A DNA stretch of 64,000 nucleotides, from assembly GCA_050084985.1 (NCBI GenBank), contig JBITNC010000001.1:15438001-15502000 (forward strand), written 5' to 3'. The stretch's first letter is position 1. Each line of letters starts with the position of its first letter. A program made the position numbers and the translations under genes. Source of the stretch: Nageia nagi. Lineage: Eukaryota; Pinophyta. The notes beneath the pieces were generated by a model. It did no database searches, was not told where the DNA came from, and saw only the letters and a list, made by a program, of their open reading frames with translations. Shown here piece after piece: positions 1-13,600 of this stretch.

Positions 1-1682
1 ATATAAGCCAATATTAAGAAGTGCAACATCAGGATGTAATTGAATCTCATGTTGTATATCTCTTTTTGGTGGAAGTTCTTTAGGTACTTGAAATAAATCT
101 TCAAATTCAGAAATTAGCTCTTTTACTTCTTCTTTGTATTGTGGTTCACAATCTTCAAGTGCCTTTATGATTTCTACTTCATCTTGATATTTCACCATTG
201 CAAGTACAAACATTTGTCCTGTATTGATTAGTCTCTTTGCTTGTCCTGCAGTAATCAAAGAAATATCCTTTTTCTTATTTTGATGAGCACTAACCATGTA
301 TTCAATTCCATATTTAATGAGTCTATAGTTTTTTTCCTTTCTATAAAATAAAGCATCTCTTTCCCATAGATAAAGCCTACCAATCACAATCCCACAAATA
401 TCCAAAGGAACAACATCAAGTAAAACTTCATCAATGTACTCCCTATTAATCCCAAATTGCAACTTGCATTGTTGTGTTACCTTTAACTTTGAATTTTTAT
501 TAACCCATCCCAATGGATATGGGTTTGGATGATGTTGAGTAGTGAGTGCAAGTTATTTGACATACTTTTCTGCAATTAAGTTAGCTTGAGTTCCAGAATC
601 AAACAATGTATCAATCCTAGTCTTCTTAGCTTGCACCTTGATGTGAAAAAGTTCAATTTTCTTCTTTTCCTCATCTTCACTAGGTGTATTATGCAAAACC
701 ATACATGCCATTTTCTCATCTACATCTGAACCATATTCAATTTCCTTAGTAACAGTATTTATTTGCTTCTTTTGACCTTTAGGTTTAGGGCGTAATTCAG
801 GATGCAATTTTCAACATTTAGCCTCTAAATGACCTTCTTTTTGACAATGTGTACATACATCTTTAGACTTCTCTTTTTGTGTAGTAGATGTAGTTTTCTT
901 TTTCCCCTTCCCTTTGTTCTTTTTATAATCATTATTACTATTGTTATTGGAAGCATTTTTCTTTTTCCCATCCTTAATGAATTTTCCCCTTTCTTCTAAG
1001 TGAGTGGCTTGTACACAAACTTTATCCAAATCATTTGGATCAAACATCAATATTGTATGCCTTAAATAATTATGCAAACCACCAATATACTTAAAAAGAG
1101 TATCTTTGGAATCAAGAGGAATACCTAGCATTGCAGCTCTTCTTTAGAATTCCATAGTGTATCTTGCACACTTTGCCCTTTGCCTTGATGGAAAGTTTGC
1201 CATTCCATGACTGCCTTTTGTCGATAATCCAAAGGATAAAATTGATTGCTAAGCAATTGTACAAAATGGGTCCAAGAAGCAATACAAGCTTGAATTGATT
1301 CATTCTTACTTTGCAAACAACTTTCCCACCAAACAAGTGCATTACCACTCATTTTAAGAGTTGCTAATTGGATTTTATCCTCATCTCTTACAATTCTTTG
1401 AATTCTACAATATATTTCAATTTGTTTAATCCAATGGTCTAACTTCTCAGCATTCACTTCTCCAATAAAAGTAGGTAAATCAAATTTAACTTCCAATTTC
1501 AAAGAACTTTGAAAAACACTATGTGTAACATCATTGTCAATTTTATTACATTCACTAGTTTCACCTTCATTTTTCTTGTATTGTTGTTCTTGAAAATGTT
1601 GGAATTGTAGAGACATTTTCTAGAACATTGTGGAGAGATCAACAATTTGCTTTTCCACATTAGACCCTCCTTAATTAGCCAT
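1..1682 (-). pseudogene. Ty3/gypsy gag-protease remnant, pol continuing off left edge
   Basis: Reading the minus strand from an ATG at 1682, the frame begins MAN, meets two early stops, then gives a retrotransposon Gag domain (about 1616-1125; motif ALVWWES near 1345-1325). After a frame change at about 1130 it continues through an Asn/Lys-rich linker to a zinc knuckle CTHCQKEGHLEAKC near 850-811 (C-X2-C-X4-H-X4-C). About 553-807 carries an aspartic protease signature, LFDSGTQANLI. At the window edge (1-60) the frame reads HEIQLHPD, resembling the segment just ahead of gypsy reverse transcriptase. Gag packages element RNA and protease matures the polyprotein. Stops and frame changes make this copy dead. 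Order gag-PR-RT supports Ty3/gypsy; RT and integrase lie outside the window, so lineage is unresolved. Confidence 0.85.
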
Positions 1683-1853
1683 GGCTCCAAGCTCTCTTTG
1701 CTTCTTTAGCCAAACTCTAGAACCAATTTCTGGATCCTCCTCCACAAATTCTCCTTCTCCTTTCTTGCTTTGTGACCTGGTATACATGCAAGAACACTTT
1801 CCAAACACCAACAACAATCTCAAAAATATAGGTTATCCCAATGATTTCAACTT

Positions 1854-1864
1854 CTCTGATACCA
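1854..1864 (-). other. Primer-binding site (tRNA-iMet type)
   Basis: The minus strand reads TGGTATCAGAG, complementary to the 3' end of plant initiator tRNA-Met, the usual primer for LTR retrotransposons. It sits between the gag start at 1682 and the LTR edge at about 1869, which fixes element orientation. Confidence 0.8.
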
Positions 1865-1868
1865 AACT

Positions 1869-2507
1869 TGATCCATAAACTATAAGATTAAAATTTAACT
1901 TTAACCTTTACTTAGAATCAATTCAAACTCAAAACAATTAAGTGCTTGTAAAGGAAAATTAGGAAAATAATTGTAAACATAGAGAAGAGAAAAGCATTCA
2001 CCATAGAAAGAGAAAAGCAAAATTTATCTTGGTTCACCTAGTGTGGGCTACATCCAGCTCAAAAGCTCTCTACTATCAATGGGTGGAATCACTTTACAAG
2101 GCCTCCATGGTCCTTAAAAACCTCCTCTCACATTCACAACACACTCATAGCTCTAAAAATCACAACAAGAACTAAAAACAACCTTCCTGAAATCCTCCTT
2201 TTTTTTCACGTCCAATTTGCTCCCCTTTTATACAATTTTTGGAGCTAAAATTAGAGAGTATTACAACTAGGAAATTCAATTAAAAAACCTATTTTTAGAT
2301 ACCCATTAACCTCCTTGATCTTCTTGTCAAATTTGGGCTCAAATGGTTGTAAAAATCTCCCAAAAATGAGCTCTAAATTAAAATAATACGCTCTCTAGAC
2401 TATCTCAAGCTGATAGAATTACTCAGCCTAATAATAGGACCTTAGGTGAATCAAAAATCACCAAAAAACCTTTGAAACACCAAAATACGTTAAAAAAAAC
2501 TTAACAT
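1869..2507 (-). repeat. 5' LTR of the left-edge gypsy element (outer border tentative)
   Basis: On the plus strand this starts TGATCC four bases beyond the PBS, so on the minus strand the LTR ends in CA. A minus-strand TATA box (TATAAAA, 2226-2232) lies about 360 bp from the PBS-side edge, a plausible U3/R promoter. The outer end is uncertain: a minus-strand TGTTAAG at 2507-2501 is a reasonable start, but the LTR could reach about 2790. The partner LTR is off-window, so neither length nor target duplication can be checked. Confidence 0.55.
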
Positions 2508-2893
2508 TGGGCAGGTGCACTATGGTGATGACACATGGCAATCTTGGCTGGTGGTCAGGAGGTGGTCTAGTTGGCAGCTTGCATGGGTAATCTCCATTTA
2601 GTCAAAATCCCTACCTTGTCACCTCCATGTGGTGCTCTGCAGGCCCTATCACACCTTCTCCTCCTACATGGTCTCCACAGTGGCGGTCAAACTTCCCCGC
2701 ATGCCTCATCACCTCCAACATGGTACGATGGGTCCCTATCATGCCTACATGGTCTGTATGGTGGCAGGCGAGTCCTGCCAAAATGTTATATATATATATA
2801 TATTCAAAATACACAAATGGTATTAATACCATATCTTCCACATACGAACTTAGATTCATGATCTGAAAGAAGCATCAAAAAGCTGAAGACAAG
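2508..2893. other. GC-richer spacer with TA microsatellite, no gene
   Basis: This stretch is clearly GC-richer than its surroundings and repeats short CATGG-type words, so open frames occur in several phases on both strands. That is composition, not coding. A (TA)n run lies at about 2788-2803. It may be part of the flanking LTR's U3 or a separate insertion. Confidence 0.4.
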
Positions 2894-5694
2894 ATGATCA
2901 CAATGAACACACTGAAATGGAGATTACTAAATGTTGAAGGGATCCAAATTTTGGATCAATTATGGGGAATATTTTTTTATAAAGTGATGCCATTTGGGAT
3001 TAAAAATATTGGTACCACATATCAACAAGCTATGACATATATTTTCCATGATATGATGCATGACACTGTTGAGGAATATGTAGATGACCTCTTGGCAAAA
3101 TCTAGAACAAGGAACCAACATTGGGATGTCTTAGAAAGACTTATCAAACACAATGTTAGATTGAACCTAAGGAAGTGTGTCTTTGGTGTCACTTCAGGCA
3201 AGTTGTTAGGGTTCATTATTTCTAAAATAGGCATTAAGGTCAATCCTAAGAGGGTCAATTCCATTACAAATATACCTTCTCCTCATGATGTAAAGTCTTT
3301 AAGAAGTCTTCAAGATAAAATTTAGACCATTAGATGATTTATAGCTCAACTATCTGATAAGTATCAACCTTTTAATGAACTCGTTAAGAAAGGTGTAAAA
3401 TTTAAATGGAATGAGGCATGCTAGCATGCATTTGATGATGTCAAGAGATATCTTACCAGTCCTCTAGTTTAGATTCTTCCTAAGGATAATATCCCCTTTC
3501 ATCTCTATCTTTCAGCTACTAACTGTGCTCTAGGGGTCATGTTAGCTCAAAAGAATGAGTAAGACGAGCAGAAGGATATTTACTATCTTAGTTGCACACT
3601 TGTAGATTATGATATTAGGTATGTTTATATTGAGAAATTTTGCCTTATTTTTATTTTTGTGGCTAAGAAACTAAAACATTACAAGGTAAATCACACTACC
3701 TATTTGATATCTAAATTCAATTCGTTGAAGTATATGATGACTAAGGCCTACCATAACATAAGGAAAAACAAATGGATCATTTTTCTATCCGAGTTTGACC
3801 TAGTCTTAATCAATCAAATGTTAGGTTTATACAGATTTGTTAGTTGAGGCATCGATACAAGATACTTACCCTTTAGAGATCACCCTCCATAATGAGGATG
3901 TTTTCAAAGCTAACGAGGAGGAATAGTTTGTGGATACTTAGGATGAGTATGATATTACAATGTACTTTTATGTATCAAGATGCGAATAAGGGAGAGGTGC
4001 AATAGTTATCTTCTTAACCCCTTAGGGAGTCCCTATTCCCTATTATTCCAAACTTGACTTCCCATGCACTAATAATGCAAAATATGAGGCTTTGATCTTG
4101 GGACTCAATGCATACATAGAGTTGAAATTTGAGAGGATCTTAATCTATATATATTTTCAATTGGTTCTTAATCAAATCATGGGCATCTATTAGTGTCATG
4201 ATGAGCTATTATAGGTCTATAGGTACATGGCATTGCACCTACTTCAATGTTTCAATACATACAAGATTAAGGCATCATTTTAATCATCCAATAGGTTTGA
4301 CGATATAATGGATTCACTATGATCACTTAGTCCACCCAGTCCTCATCGACACATTCAACATGTGGAAGTAGTGACTTTGAAAGAGTTTACACTTAAGGCA
4401 TCTTTACCTTCTGGTATTCTAGCTATTTTAGTCCATGAGATCATAGTTAAGCCATGAGATCTATAGTATAAATATATGCATGAGTGTCTTAAGTGAAATG
4501 CTTTACCTCCTAACATGTATTTTTGTGAAAAATAAATATTTAAGCAAAAGGCTTCCCCTTATGCTATTTTAGGATATTTCATCTACAAATAGTCTTACAA
4601 TGGAATCCTATTGATACACTTAGATATCTATGATCAATTTATCACTCTTCATACATGTCATGATGATATATATGGTGGATATTTTGAATAATGGAATTGT
4701 TATTGCTAAATGGATCTTGAGAATGGGGTACTATTGGCCCACCATCGAACAAGATTATATTGAGGATGTTAAGAAATGTATCAAGTACCAACAACATGGT
4801 CATTTACAACACCTACCATCTCAGATGCTTCAATCTATTTAGGCTATGTGTTCATTCATACAATGGGAATTTGATCTTGTAAGAAAATTTACACCATTCT
4901 CTTCAAGCAACCATAAATTCATTATCACCACTACATAGTACTTTACCAAGTGGGTCAATGCTGAGCCACTTGTTTCCACCATTGGTGCAAATATTGCCAA
5001 CTTTATTGAGATAGACATCATATGTAGGTTTGACATTCTTCTTAAGATCATATTAGATAATGGTCCCAATTTTAAGAATCAAAATGTAAGGATATTATGT
5101 AATGGATAAAATATCAAGCACTCTTTCTCCACACCATATTACTCCCAAGGTAATGGGCAGGTCGAGGTCACAAATAAAACCATATTCATAATTCTCAAAA
5201 ATATGGTAAATAATAATCATGAAAATTGGCATGAGTATATTCCCTATGCCTTATGGGCCTACTTCACCAATATCAGGATACCTACGAGGGCCACCTCCTT
5301 CACATTAGTCTACGATGCCAAAGTAGTTATGCCACTTGAGTTAAAAATCCCATCTTTAAGGGTACAACTTTAGGGCCTTATTCCAGATGAGGAATTCAGG
5401 TAAGCTAGATTAGCTCAACTTATCCTTCTTGATGAAAGGTGATTTAATACCATTAAACATCATAAGGTCTAAAAAGAATGGTTAAAAATAGTCTATAATA
5501 ATAAGGTTAGATAAAGAATTCAAGATTGTTAACTTGGTTCATGAAGAGAATCAACAATAATCACATATTAAGTGTCCTATTTAAGATAAATTTGCACCAA
5601 ATTAGTTAGGTTCGTACATTATCAAGCAAATTTAGAAGGATGGAAGGAGCTTGAGCCTAATAACATCATCCAACTTCCTCCATTCTATGCTTGA
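2894..5694 (+). pseudogene. Ty3/gypsy Tat-like pol remnant with dual RNase H
   Basis: Decayed polyprotein with many stops, domains in order. Reverse transcriptase 2894-3330: YKVMPFGIKN, then TYQQAM and the catalytic EEYVDDLLAKS. Retroviral-type RNase H about 3510-3830: ATNCALGVMLAQ, IYYLS, KKLKHYK, SEFDLVL. A second RNase H about 3955-4330: YYSKLDFPCTNNAKYEALIL, the TNN-x-x-YEAL signature of the additional archaeal-like RNase H. Integrase zinc region about 4630-4830 (GYYWPTIEQDY) and core about 4850-5340 (ILDNGPNFKNQN, YYSQGNGQVE). Two RNase H domains before integrase are a known mark of the Tat lineage. The 5' part (LTR, gag, PR, start of RT) is absent; the sequence becomes unrecognisable before about 2890. 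Confidence 0.88.
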
Positions 5695-8600
5695 ATATTT
5701 TTCTTTGATCATTTGTGTTTGTTCATACTTGATAGTCATGTTTGTTGCCTTTGTTTGATCTTGCATATCATTTTATCATCCTTGCTTTATTTGTGTGAGC
5801 ATGTCAATTCAATCTAGTTTCTCGTCTACTCTATGGTATGTTATGAGGGGTGTTTTATGTGTAGGCATTTCCTTGGGCTTATACATTGTACCATTTCCTT
5901 TTCTCACCACTTCATTTATTTTTAATCATGACATTAGGAGTCGATACTCATATGGTTCTCTACTTTTAGTGTCATCCTACCTTTTTTGGATGCATGGAGG
6001 CTACAAGCCACTCATCTCAATAATATCATGTGTCAATATTCTATCATTTCTTCTTATCACTTATCATTACATTACATTTGTCATTTCATTTGTCACCACT
6101 CTTGATCCTCATTTGGGTTGAGATTGTTGGACACTATCTTTATATCTGTGATGAAGCTAGAATAATCTTGAACATGAATGGAAGTCAATCTCAAAATTAA
6201 CCTAGATGTACCATTTTATCTATTTTCCTTTACATTTTAATTACTTTCATTTGCATTTGTATCTTCTTGATTTGCTTTTTATGTTGGGCCCATTGCATCT
6301 TAATCATGCAAGCCCCTATCAATGATGTCTTAGCATGTCCATCTATGTTGCATATCACCATACATAATCCATGGTTTCCCAATGTTGATAGAACCAGTCG
6401 GGTCTCATTCAATATATTAGGTTGCCTTAAAATAATTTCATTAGTATTGATAATATATTGATGACTATCATGGTTTCTGAGGGAAAAACCATATGAGATT
6501 GTTGTGACTTATGATATTAATGAACATGCATAGATGCCACATACCTTAATCCTCATCATTTGTTGATGCTTTGGTGTTTTGAGCTTTATGATATTTTTTT
6601 ATCTTGCACTGTGTTATTTGATGTTACTTGGTTAGTTATTTTGTACCTTTATGGTATTCTTTCCACCTTTGTCATGTTTTTGCTTGTCATTTTGTTGAAG
6701 TTTGTTTTGTTCTGCTTTGCAAAATGTGTATAACCATTTCAACTTTGTGAATTATCTATTTAATTAGCTTCAAGTTCATACATGTCATCATAGTGCCTCA
6801 TTTTCATATGTTGTATGTCTCCCATCAGTCACTTGTTTTGTATCCAAAGTAGGTCATTATCGCCCTGCATCAAATTATGTTCCAGTCAAGTAAGCTAATT
6901 ATATTTTATCTTATTAGATCTTATCAAATCATGCCATATCCTTTCAAGTCATTTTGTAACCATTTTCGAGTGCATATTATTTAAATTTTGCAATTTTAAA
7001 CATAGAAAAATATTTTCAATTTTCTATCTATCATTTTCTAGCATGTATCCCATCTAAATTCAATCATTATATCAAATTTTGCATCTTGATCAAGTCATTT
7101 AATCAAGTTTTGTAAGCCAAACATCGAGCCAGTCAGAATGATGCACTTTTAGTGAGCACTGAAGGTTCATCACCCTGGGCCAAGTAGCCTCCAATTTTAG
7201 TATCAAAAATAGGTCAAATGAGCTCTATTTTTCAAACCATTTGTTCCTATTTTTACATCGAGTTACTTTCCACTAGGGTGTCAAAGTAGTTCACCGAGTC
7301 AACATGGTGGTTGCTTATCTTGTCTATCAAAGTTCAACATTTTAAATTTTTTTAAAGGTATCAAATTTGTAAACATTTTGTTTTGGTGCATTCCGATTGC
7401 ACCTGTGCAACATGTTTACTTTGTTATTTCATGTTCTTAGGATTTTCAACATAAATCAAGTATTAGGGCATACCATTATGGCTCATGATCCTACCTCATT
7501 TTGTGTTCCTATTTTGTGTGCTCTTGGCTAAGGTGTTGATCTTCTTAATATTTGTATTTAGTTTCATATTTTATTATCATTTCTTGTTGTCATTTATTCT
7601 AATTATGTATTCTTTATTAGCGTTGTTTGGTTTGTCATTTATCGTCCATTTTATTTGATTATCTTTGTGTCTTTCATTCATCCATTTTAGTTTTTATTAT
7701 GTTGGGTTATTCTATCCTTTTATTTGTCCATTTTTCTTTTGTAAGGCTATCATTGTGTCCAATATTGTTGTTAAGTTTATCTCTTTATGATTGTCTATTT
7801 TTACCTTATCATTGTTTATTATTATTTATTATTGTTATCTTTTTATCATCATTTGTTATTTGTTTTTATCATTTTATTATGGCCAATTCATTAGTGTGGT
7901 TTCATCATTATTTGTTGTCATCATTTTGTAAGTTTTATTATCTATCATTATCTTGTTATATGTTCATTTCATATTGTTTTTCCATACAAGGCTCATTTTA
8001 TTAATTCATTAACCATCCATGTGAGTGTACATATGTGTGTATCATAGTTAAATACCATATATTGATTGTTCATTTTACCCATGCATAAGGCATATATACA
8101 TGTTTGTGTGCATAGGTGTCATCATCATAAGTCATCCATACATGAACATATAGGTCACAAATCATGCATCTAACTAGTCATCCATTGCAACATAAGCATA
8201 TAAATGTCATTTAATTCAATAGCATACATCCATAAGTCCATCAAAGTAAGTCATGTATCATATCATATCTATGTAAAACCATACATACATCTCCATGTAA
8301 GTATCAAAATACATGCATGAGTACATCCATCAGTTTATCCCATCCATACATCCATATCCATAAATCAAAATATACATATAAGTATCCACACTCCATAAAT
8401 AAATATATGAGTGCATATACATAGTGACCATCATGTACAAAGAGAGTCTCAATAAGTACATCTCATGTGCACTATGGTACCAAAAATACATATACATACA
8501 TGTCTACATATAAGTTAAATAGAATTAGGTCTATCTATATGTCTCATCCTCTAGGGAGTAAGGTCCTTCCAAAAGCATGTCCTTCCTTGACTAGGAGGGG

Positions 8601-9239
8601 TACTAGTATTTCCCTTGCCCTCTTCCTATGCCCCTAATGGGCTAGCCCTTGTCCCTATGTGCCCCACTCACTAGGGAAAGCCAAATAACCATCCAACCAA
8701 CTTTGTGACTTGAGATAATATCCTCTGCACTAGTCATGTCCCAGTATTTGGTTGTCATACCAAGTGCCCCTTTCTCCTCTACAAGAATGCCATTGTTTGA
8801 GATTTGTTTCGCACTATGGAATGGGTCCTAAATGCCTCAAGATTTATCAATACCATTTTTGCCTCCAATAGTTGGTGAATTTATGAATACACCCAAATAG
8901 CCTCTTTATCTAAGCTATCTAGAGCCCTATGTATCCTCCACTGGTGCTTGACCTATGTGATCATCAACTCAACCATTGGTCTTGCTCTTTGGCATGCTAC
9001 CCCCTTATGGTTGTCTCGCCCTTTGTACTACCTATTATGGGCTTCTCTCCAATACCCACTCTTCCCTCGACCTACACTCTAAACATGTCCCTCTCCTTTT
9101 CCATTGCTATAAATTCCACCATGAGTATCCTCATATACATTATCAAGGCCTCGTGTCATTCATGCTATCTTTCATGCTAGGCCTACTAATCCACATGCTC
9201 TTCCTACTCTACCACAAGTTGCACCTGCACCACCTCTAG
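5695..9239 (+). repeat. Non-coding stretch downstream of Tat-like pol
   Basis: About 3.5 kb with no recognisable protein. It is T-rich in 5700-8000 (TCATTT/TTATCAT words) and rich in short CATACAT/CATCCAT words in 8000-8550. Hydrophobic open frames at 5795-6121 and 7627-8004 reflect T-rich composition. Tat elements often have a long 3' untranslated region, so this is probably the 3' part of the same element; no 3' LTR was identified. Confidence 0.45.
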
Positions 9240-10680
9240 TTGTTGATGGAGGTCATCCCTCTCCCCCTAATATTTTGTAACCTTGAATTCCACCTTGACC
9301 ATTTATCCAAGTACCATTAGGTCTATATGCTCCCATTAGGGGGTTTTGAATCCTATGGGGATCTCTTACCTTATCTCCTCTACCAATGATCCATGTACCT
9401 CTTATTGCACCAACTCCTCTAGCTGATCTTGCTAGTCGAGGATGTAAACATTAGGCACCTCCTAATCACCACCTCCATCATCTCCATCTCCATCATACCC
9501 ATCCTTGTTGTCCTCCTTGTCCCTATCATCGTCACGTCTACGCTCAATGACACCCTTGCCCCATGTCTTGCTTACCTCAAGTTGTCTACCCTTCAAAACC
9601 CATAAATCCACTTGTGTTGGTGGTCCTTGCCTTTGTTCCATTATCTAAGCTCGCAATCTCTCCCTTTGTGGGGTCCACCAAGAATCGTATGCTAGTGTGG
9701 TCCCTATATCATGTCTAGTGAACAATAGGGTGTTTGGAGCTATGTCTATTTCTACATATGTTAACCTTGACCTTATTAAGGCTTCTCTATTTATATGTTC
9801 ATATGTTGTAGGATTAAGTGGCAAGTTCTATTGCAATCCAAACTATCTATGCACCCACTTGAAGTGAAATATCTCCACATCCCTCACATGACACCCACTA
9901 AAGTGGTACACCCTTCGGATACGTGCCAGCTACACATCATCCTTAATCCAGTATAGCACAACCCTCCATGGATACCACATGATATCTTGGGATTGCATCC
10001 CTATCAGCATAGCTTGATACCAATCATTCCTACCCTTGTAGGGCCATCTCTTGGGATGCTCTAACTCATGTGCCCATAATCATACAAATGATAGCTCTTG
10101 CCCTACCATTAGTGGCACATCGAATATCAGCTCATCTATATGAACTATCACTAGGAGAGAGTTCAATTGTGTTGGATGAATGTGCTCCTAGGCCCACACC
10201 TAAAGTAGTAGTGATATACTGACACCTCATCTCTCTCTGGTAGCCTCTACTAACTCACCATAAGTTTGTGTCAACAATGCTAGCTCCTAAGCAAACACAA
10301 TCCTCTCTTGTATCATCTACATGATGATCTCAACATGTTCCAAGGGAACCTAGATCCCAAAGAATATAGTAATATGAAGGAGGAGATTAGGATCATAGCT
10401 AGGGTCTCCCTCTTGCCTAATATGTCATCATCATAGAGAGGCTCTATGAGGATCCCTCCAACCTGGATTTCCCACATCCTGTAGCCCTCACTTACATAGG
10501 GCCATATGATGACCTTGTTAGTCACCATTGTAATCAACTCGCCCTTAACTAGCAATCGAAATATCCTATACATGTCCTCCAAGGTGATTATCATCTCCCC
10601 CATGGGGAGGAGGAATGTACATTTGTTATGATCAAAATGCTCCTATAGGACTATCATATATGATATATCACCATCAATTT
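9240..10680 (-). pseudogene. Plant mobile domain (PMD)-like antisense frame
   Basis: On the minus strand, about 10650-10313 reads EHFDHNKCTFLLP then MGEMIITLEDMYRIFRL. This matches the start of the plant mobile domain, whose family pattern is roughly TFHLP-x-GEMT-x-TLEDV. Further on, about 9990-9830, are DIMWYPWRV and an IFHFKWVHR-x-FGLQ segment resembling the family's conserved DRV-x-RQFG region. Near 9690-9660 is AYDSWWTPQRE, then an Asp/Glu/Lys-rich tail to about 9240. Several stops and frame changes interrupt it. PMD occurs in MAIN-type proteins, in some DNA transposons and in extra ORFs of some Tat elements. Its position antisense and 3' of a Tat-like pol suggests an element-borne extra ORF. 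A separate decayed DNA transposon is the alternative. Confidence 0.68.
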
Positions 10681-13600
10681 GGTGTACCCATGCAGCTCCT
10701 GTTAGCCCCACTACATCCAATCAGCCCTAATCTTTCTTATCAAGCATGTCTCATATTTATGTCAATAGAGGATGAAACTTGTGTCGAAGTTTCATTTTAC
10801 ATAAATTTTGATTCATAGTCAATGTATATGATCAATTTCCATTGTCTCTATTTCTATGTTAGAGGTTTCATGTGTCTCAATCATGTGGTTTCATTATCAT
10901 TATCACTTATAAGTTTATCATATCATTTATTTTTGTTCTAAACTTCTCGCATGTCTCGAAGCTTAGTACAAAAAGGGGCAACTATAAACATCATAAAATC
11001 ATATTTTTACCTTATGATGGTGTTTCACAAATATTTATGATACTTGTACTATTATATCATATCATATCGAACTAATATGTGATGTAGTGTTCATTGTAGG
11101 TTAAATCGATGATATTCCAACACTTAAGTAATTTTTGACACTGTTTTCCAATTATCTAAACAATTTTCTAATCGCATAAGGTACATCATTATGCTTCATC
11201 AAACATCATTCACACCTCAAGAGTTCTGCCTTCATGATGGATTGAGGTACTATTTATCCATTAAAGCTTTATTTTTAGCTAATTATGGATTTCTTGGGGT
11301 TTTGACAGATCTAAGCTATCATTTGGATCTTCATCAACCATTGTATCCACCTTTACATTTGTATATTTGCTTAATTGTGTGGCATATAGCCATTTAGGCT
11401 AATACATTTAGCTAAGGTTTCAACCTAGGGTTTTGACCTTTAAGGTATAGCCTTAGGTTTTGAATGTTATTTGTCATTCTTTAACTTGAATTGTGTTAGA
11501 TCCACTCTTGTTTAGGCTAAATTATCCATAGATTTATTGCATACTTTGTCAATATAAACACTTAATCATAATTGTCACATATCTTGAATCTTTATTATAG
11601 ATCTTGTCAATACTTGTTCACATTTTATCATAGCCAATAGATCTTGTCATTGTCTCATGATTTATCATATCATTTGCATCATAGGCATATCATTTATTTC
11701 TATTATCTTTTTTATTGAAGATTAGGGAGCCTACTCTCTTGTTTAGTTGGGATTTCACCTTTCTTGATTGATCACAAGGCATTAAGGGCTTATAATTTGA
11801 GGTTCCCCGTAACATTTGTCTTCATTTCATGTCTCTAGACATCTTCTTAGCATCTCAAGTGCAAAGGACATATTCTTACCCCATTCTTTATCATTTGTCA
11901 TATCACAACATAGGATATTTAGTATACATTTATCTTGGAATCATTCACAAGGTGTGTTGAGTGCTTTGAGTGTAGGAAAATAGGCATTACACATTGCTAT
12001 CAAGGTAGTTTAATGATAAAGAAATAAAATTGGAAAGGTGTGATCAATAGAAATTCTTAAAATTAAAATGCTTTGGAAAATATTTGTTAATTTGTAATGA
12101 GAAGTTTTTTTAAAGTTCATTTATAAGTTATACTTCGATTTTGTTTAGTTTGTCTTCTTAGTTTCATAATATAATATAACTAATTTAAATTATTAATTTG
12201 CAAATAAATTTTGAATGGAAAATTAAAATGGTTAACTTGTAAGCAATTTTTTTGGAATGAAAATGTTAATTATATTAAAATAGAATATAATTTTTTATCA
12301 TACAAAAGTTGATGTATTAAGCATACCTCTATAGGTAGTTAAACGAACCCTAGGTGGGTTAGGAGCTAGAACTAAAAAAGAAACCTAATAATTCAAACTT
12401 GATTAAAAAAAAAAAACCTTAATAATAGAGGTAAACGACACAACAATCATTTAGGGATTAGAGTTGGTAAAGCTGTGGGGAGGGTCCTCATTCTCGTTGA
12501 GATGCTACTGACCATAATTATATGGGATAGGAATGTACAACCCATCCTTTGCATTGGTACCCAGGTCATTACCATCAATAGTGTTGTTAGTTCAAGAGGA
12601 ATGGATATTTTTAATAGAAAAAATGATATATTTAAATTTTGTTTTTTTTATAAGATTTCTATATAAAATATTTTGTTTTGCAAAGATAGATGTAAACATA
12701 ATTGTAATTTTAAGATAATGATAACAGTGTCATTTTTTCTTAAATTAATTATTATTTTTATATTTTTAAATATAATTAATAGGATTTTAAACAAGGATCA
12801 ATAGATCAAGAACCTGATGAATATAACACAAAAATGCATAATTTTACTTTCAATAAAAAAAATGATGAAAATCAAAAAAATGTTTTATACCGGGAAAATG
12901 TTTTAACATAGTCGATGCTGGTGGTACAACATCAATCATTCTACAATTGATGGATTTTAATGGGATCTCCAAAACATGAAAAAATGTACCATTATATATC
13001 AAGTTGTTCATATTCTACCACCATATAGCTACAAGATAGTTGGGTTCCTCTAATATATTACATACTACAATGGGCTTCAAAAGGTCCCAAAACATGTTAC
13101 AAATATTCTAAGTAATATTTGTCCCTTCAATTTGTAATTTGCTTTTACAACTTTGTTACAACACTCTTGCATCTATGTTGCAGCTCTATTGCATCTTTGA
13201 TTTTTGAATTTCTTTAAGTCAAAAAGCCCTTACTTGGTCCAAAGGTAGACTAAGTACCATTTGTTATATCTTCCATTGCATTTTCCTCCCTTATATCCTA
13301 TTGAGAAGGTCTTCCTCTATGTGAATTTCTCACATTTGGAGTCTTTCTCATGTTTGATATTGTTTTGATTAGAACTATCATTGCATTCTACAATATTGCA
13401 CCTCTATTTTCCTTTATATCTTACTAGTTTTTTTTCTACCATCTCCATTTGATCCTCCATTTCAATTTCTTTTATTCTTGCTTTGTTTGTTGGAGCTTGA
13501 CTAGACGACCCCTCCTCAATTGCAATCAATGCTTGGAAATGATTTGAATATTCTATGTTAGCTTGTACTGGAGGATTGGTTATTTTTTTCTTTTATTATT

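Noticed and set aside
2571-2866. Overlapping open frames on both strands
   Set aside because: Several frames are open at once in a GC-richer repeat; none resembles a protein family.
5795-6121. 108-codon hydrophobic open frame, and a similar one at 7627-8004
   Set aside because: T-rich composition produces runs of Phe, Ile, Leu and Ser codons. There is no family similarity and the context is non-coding element sequence.
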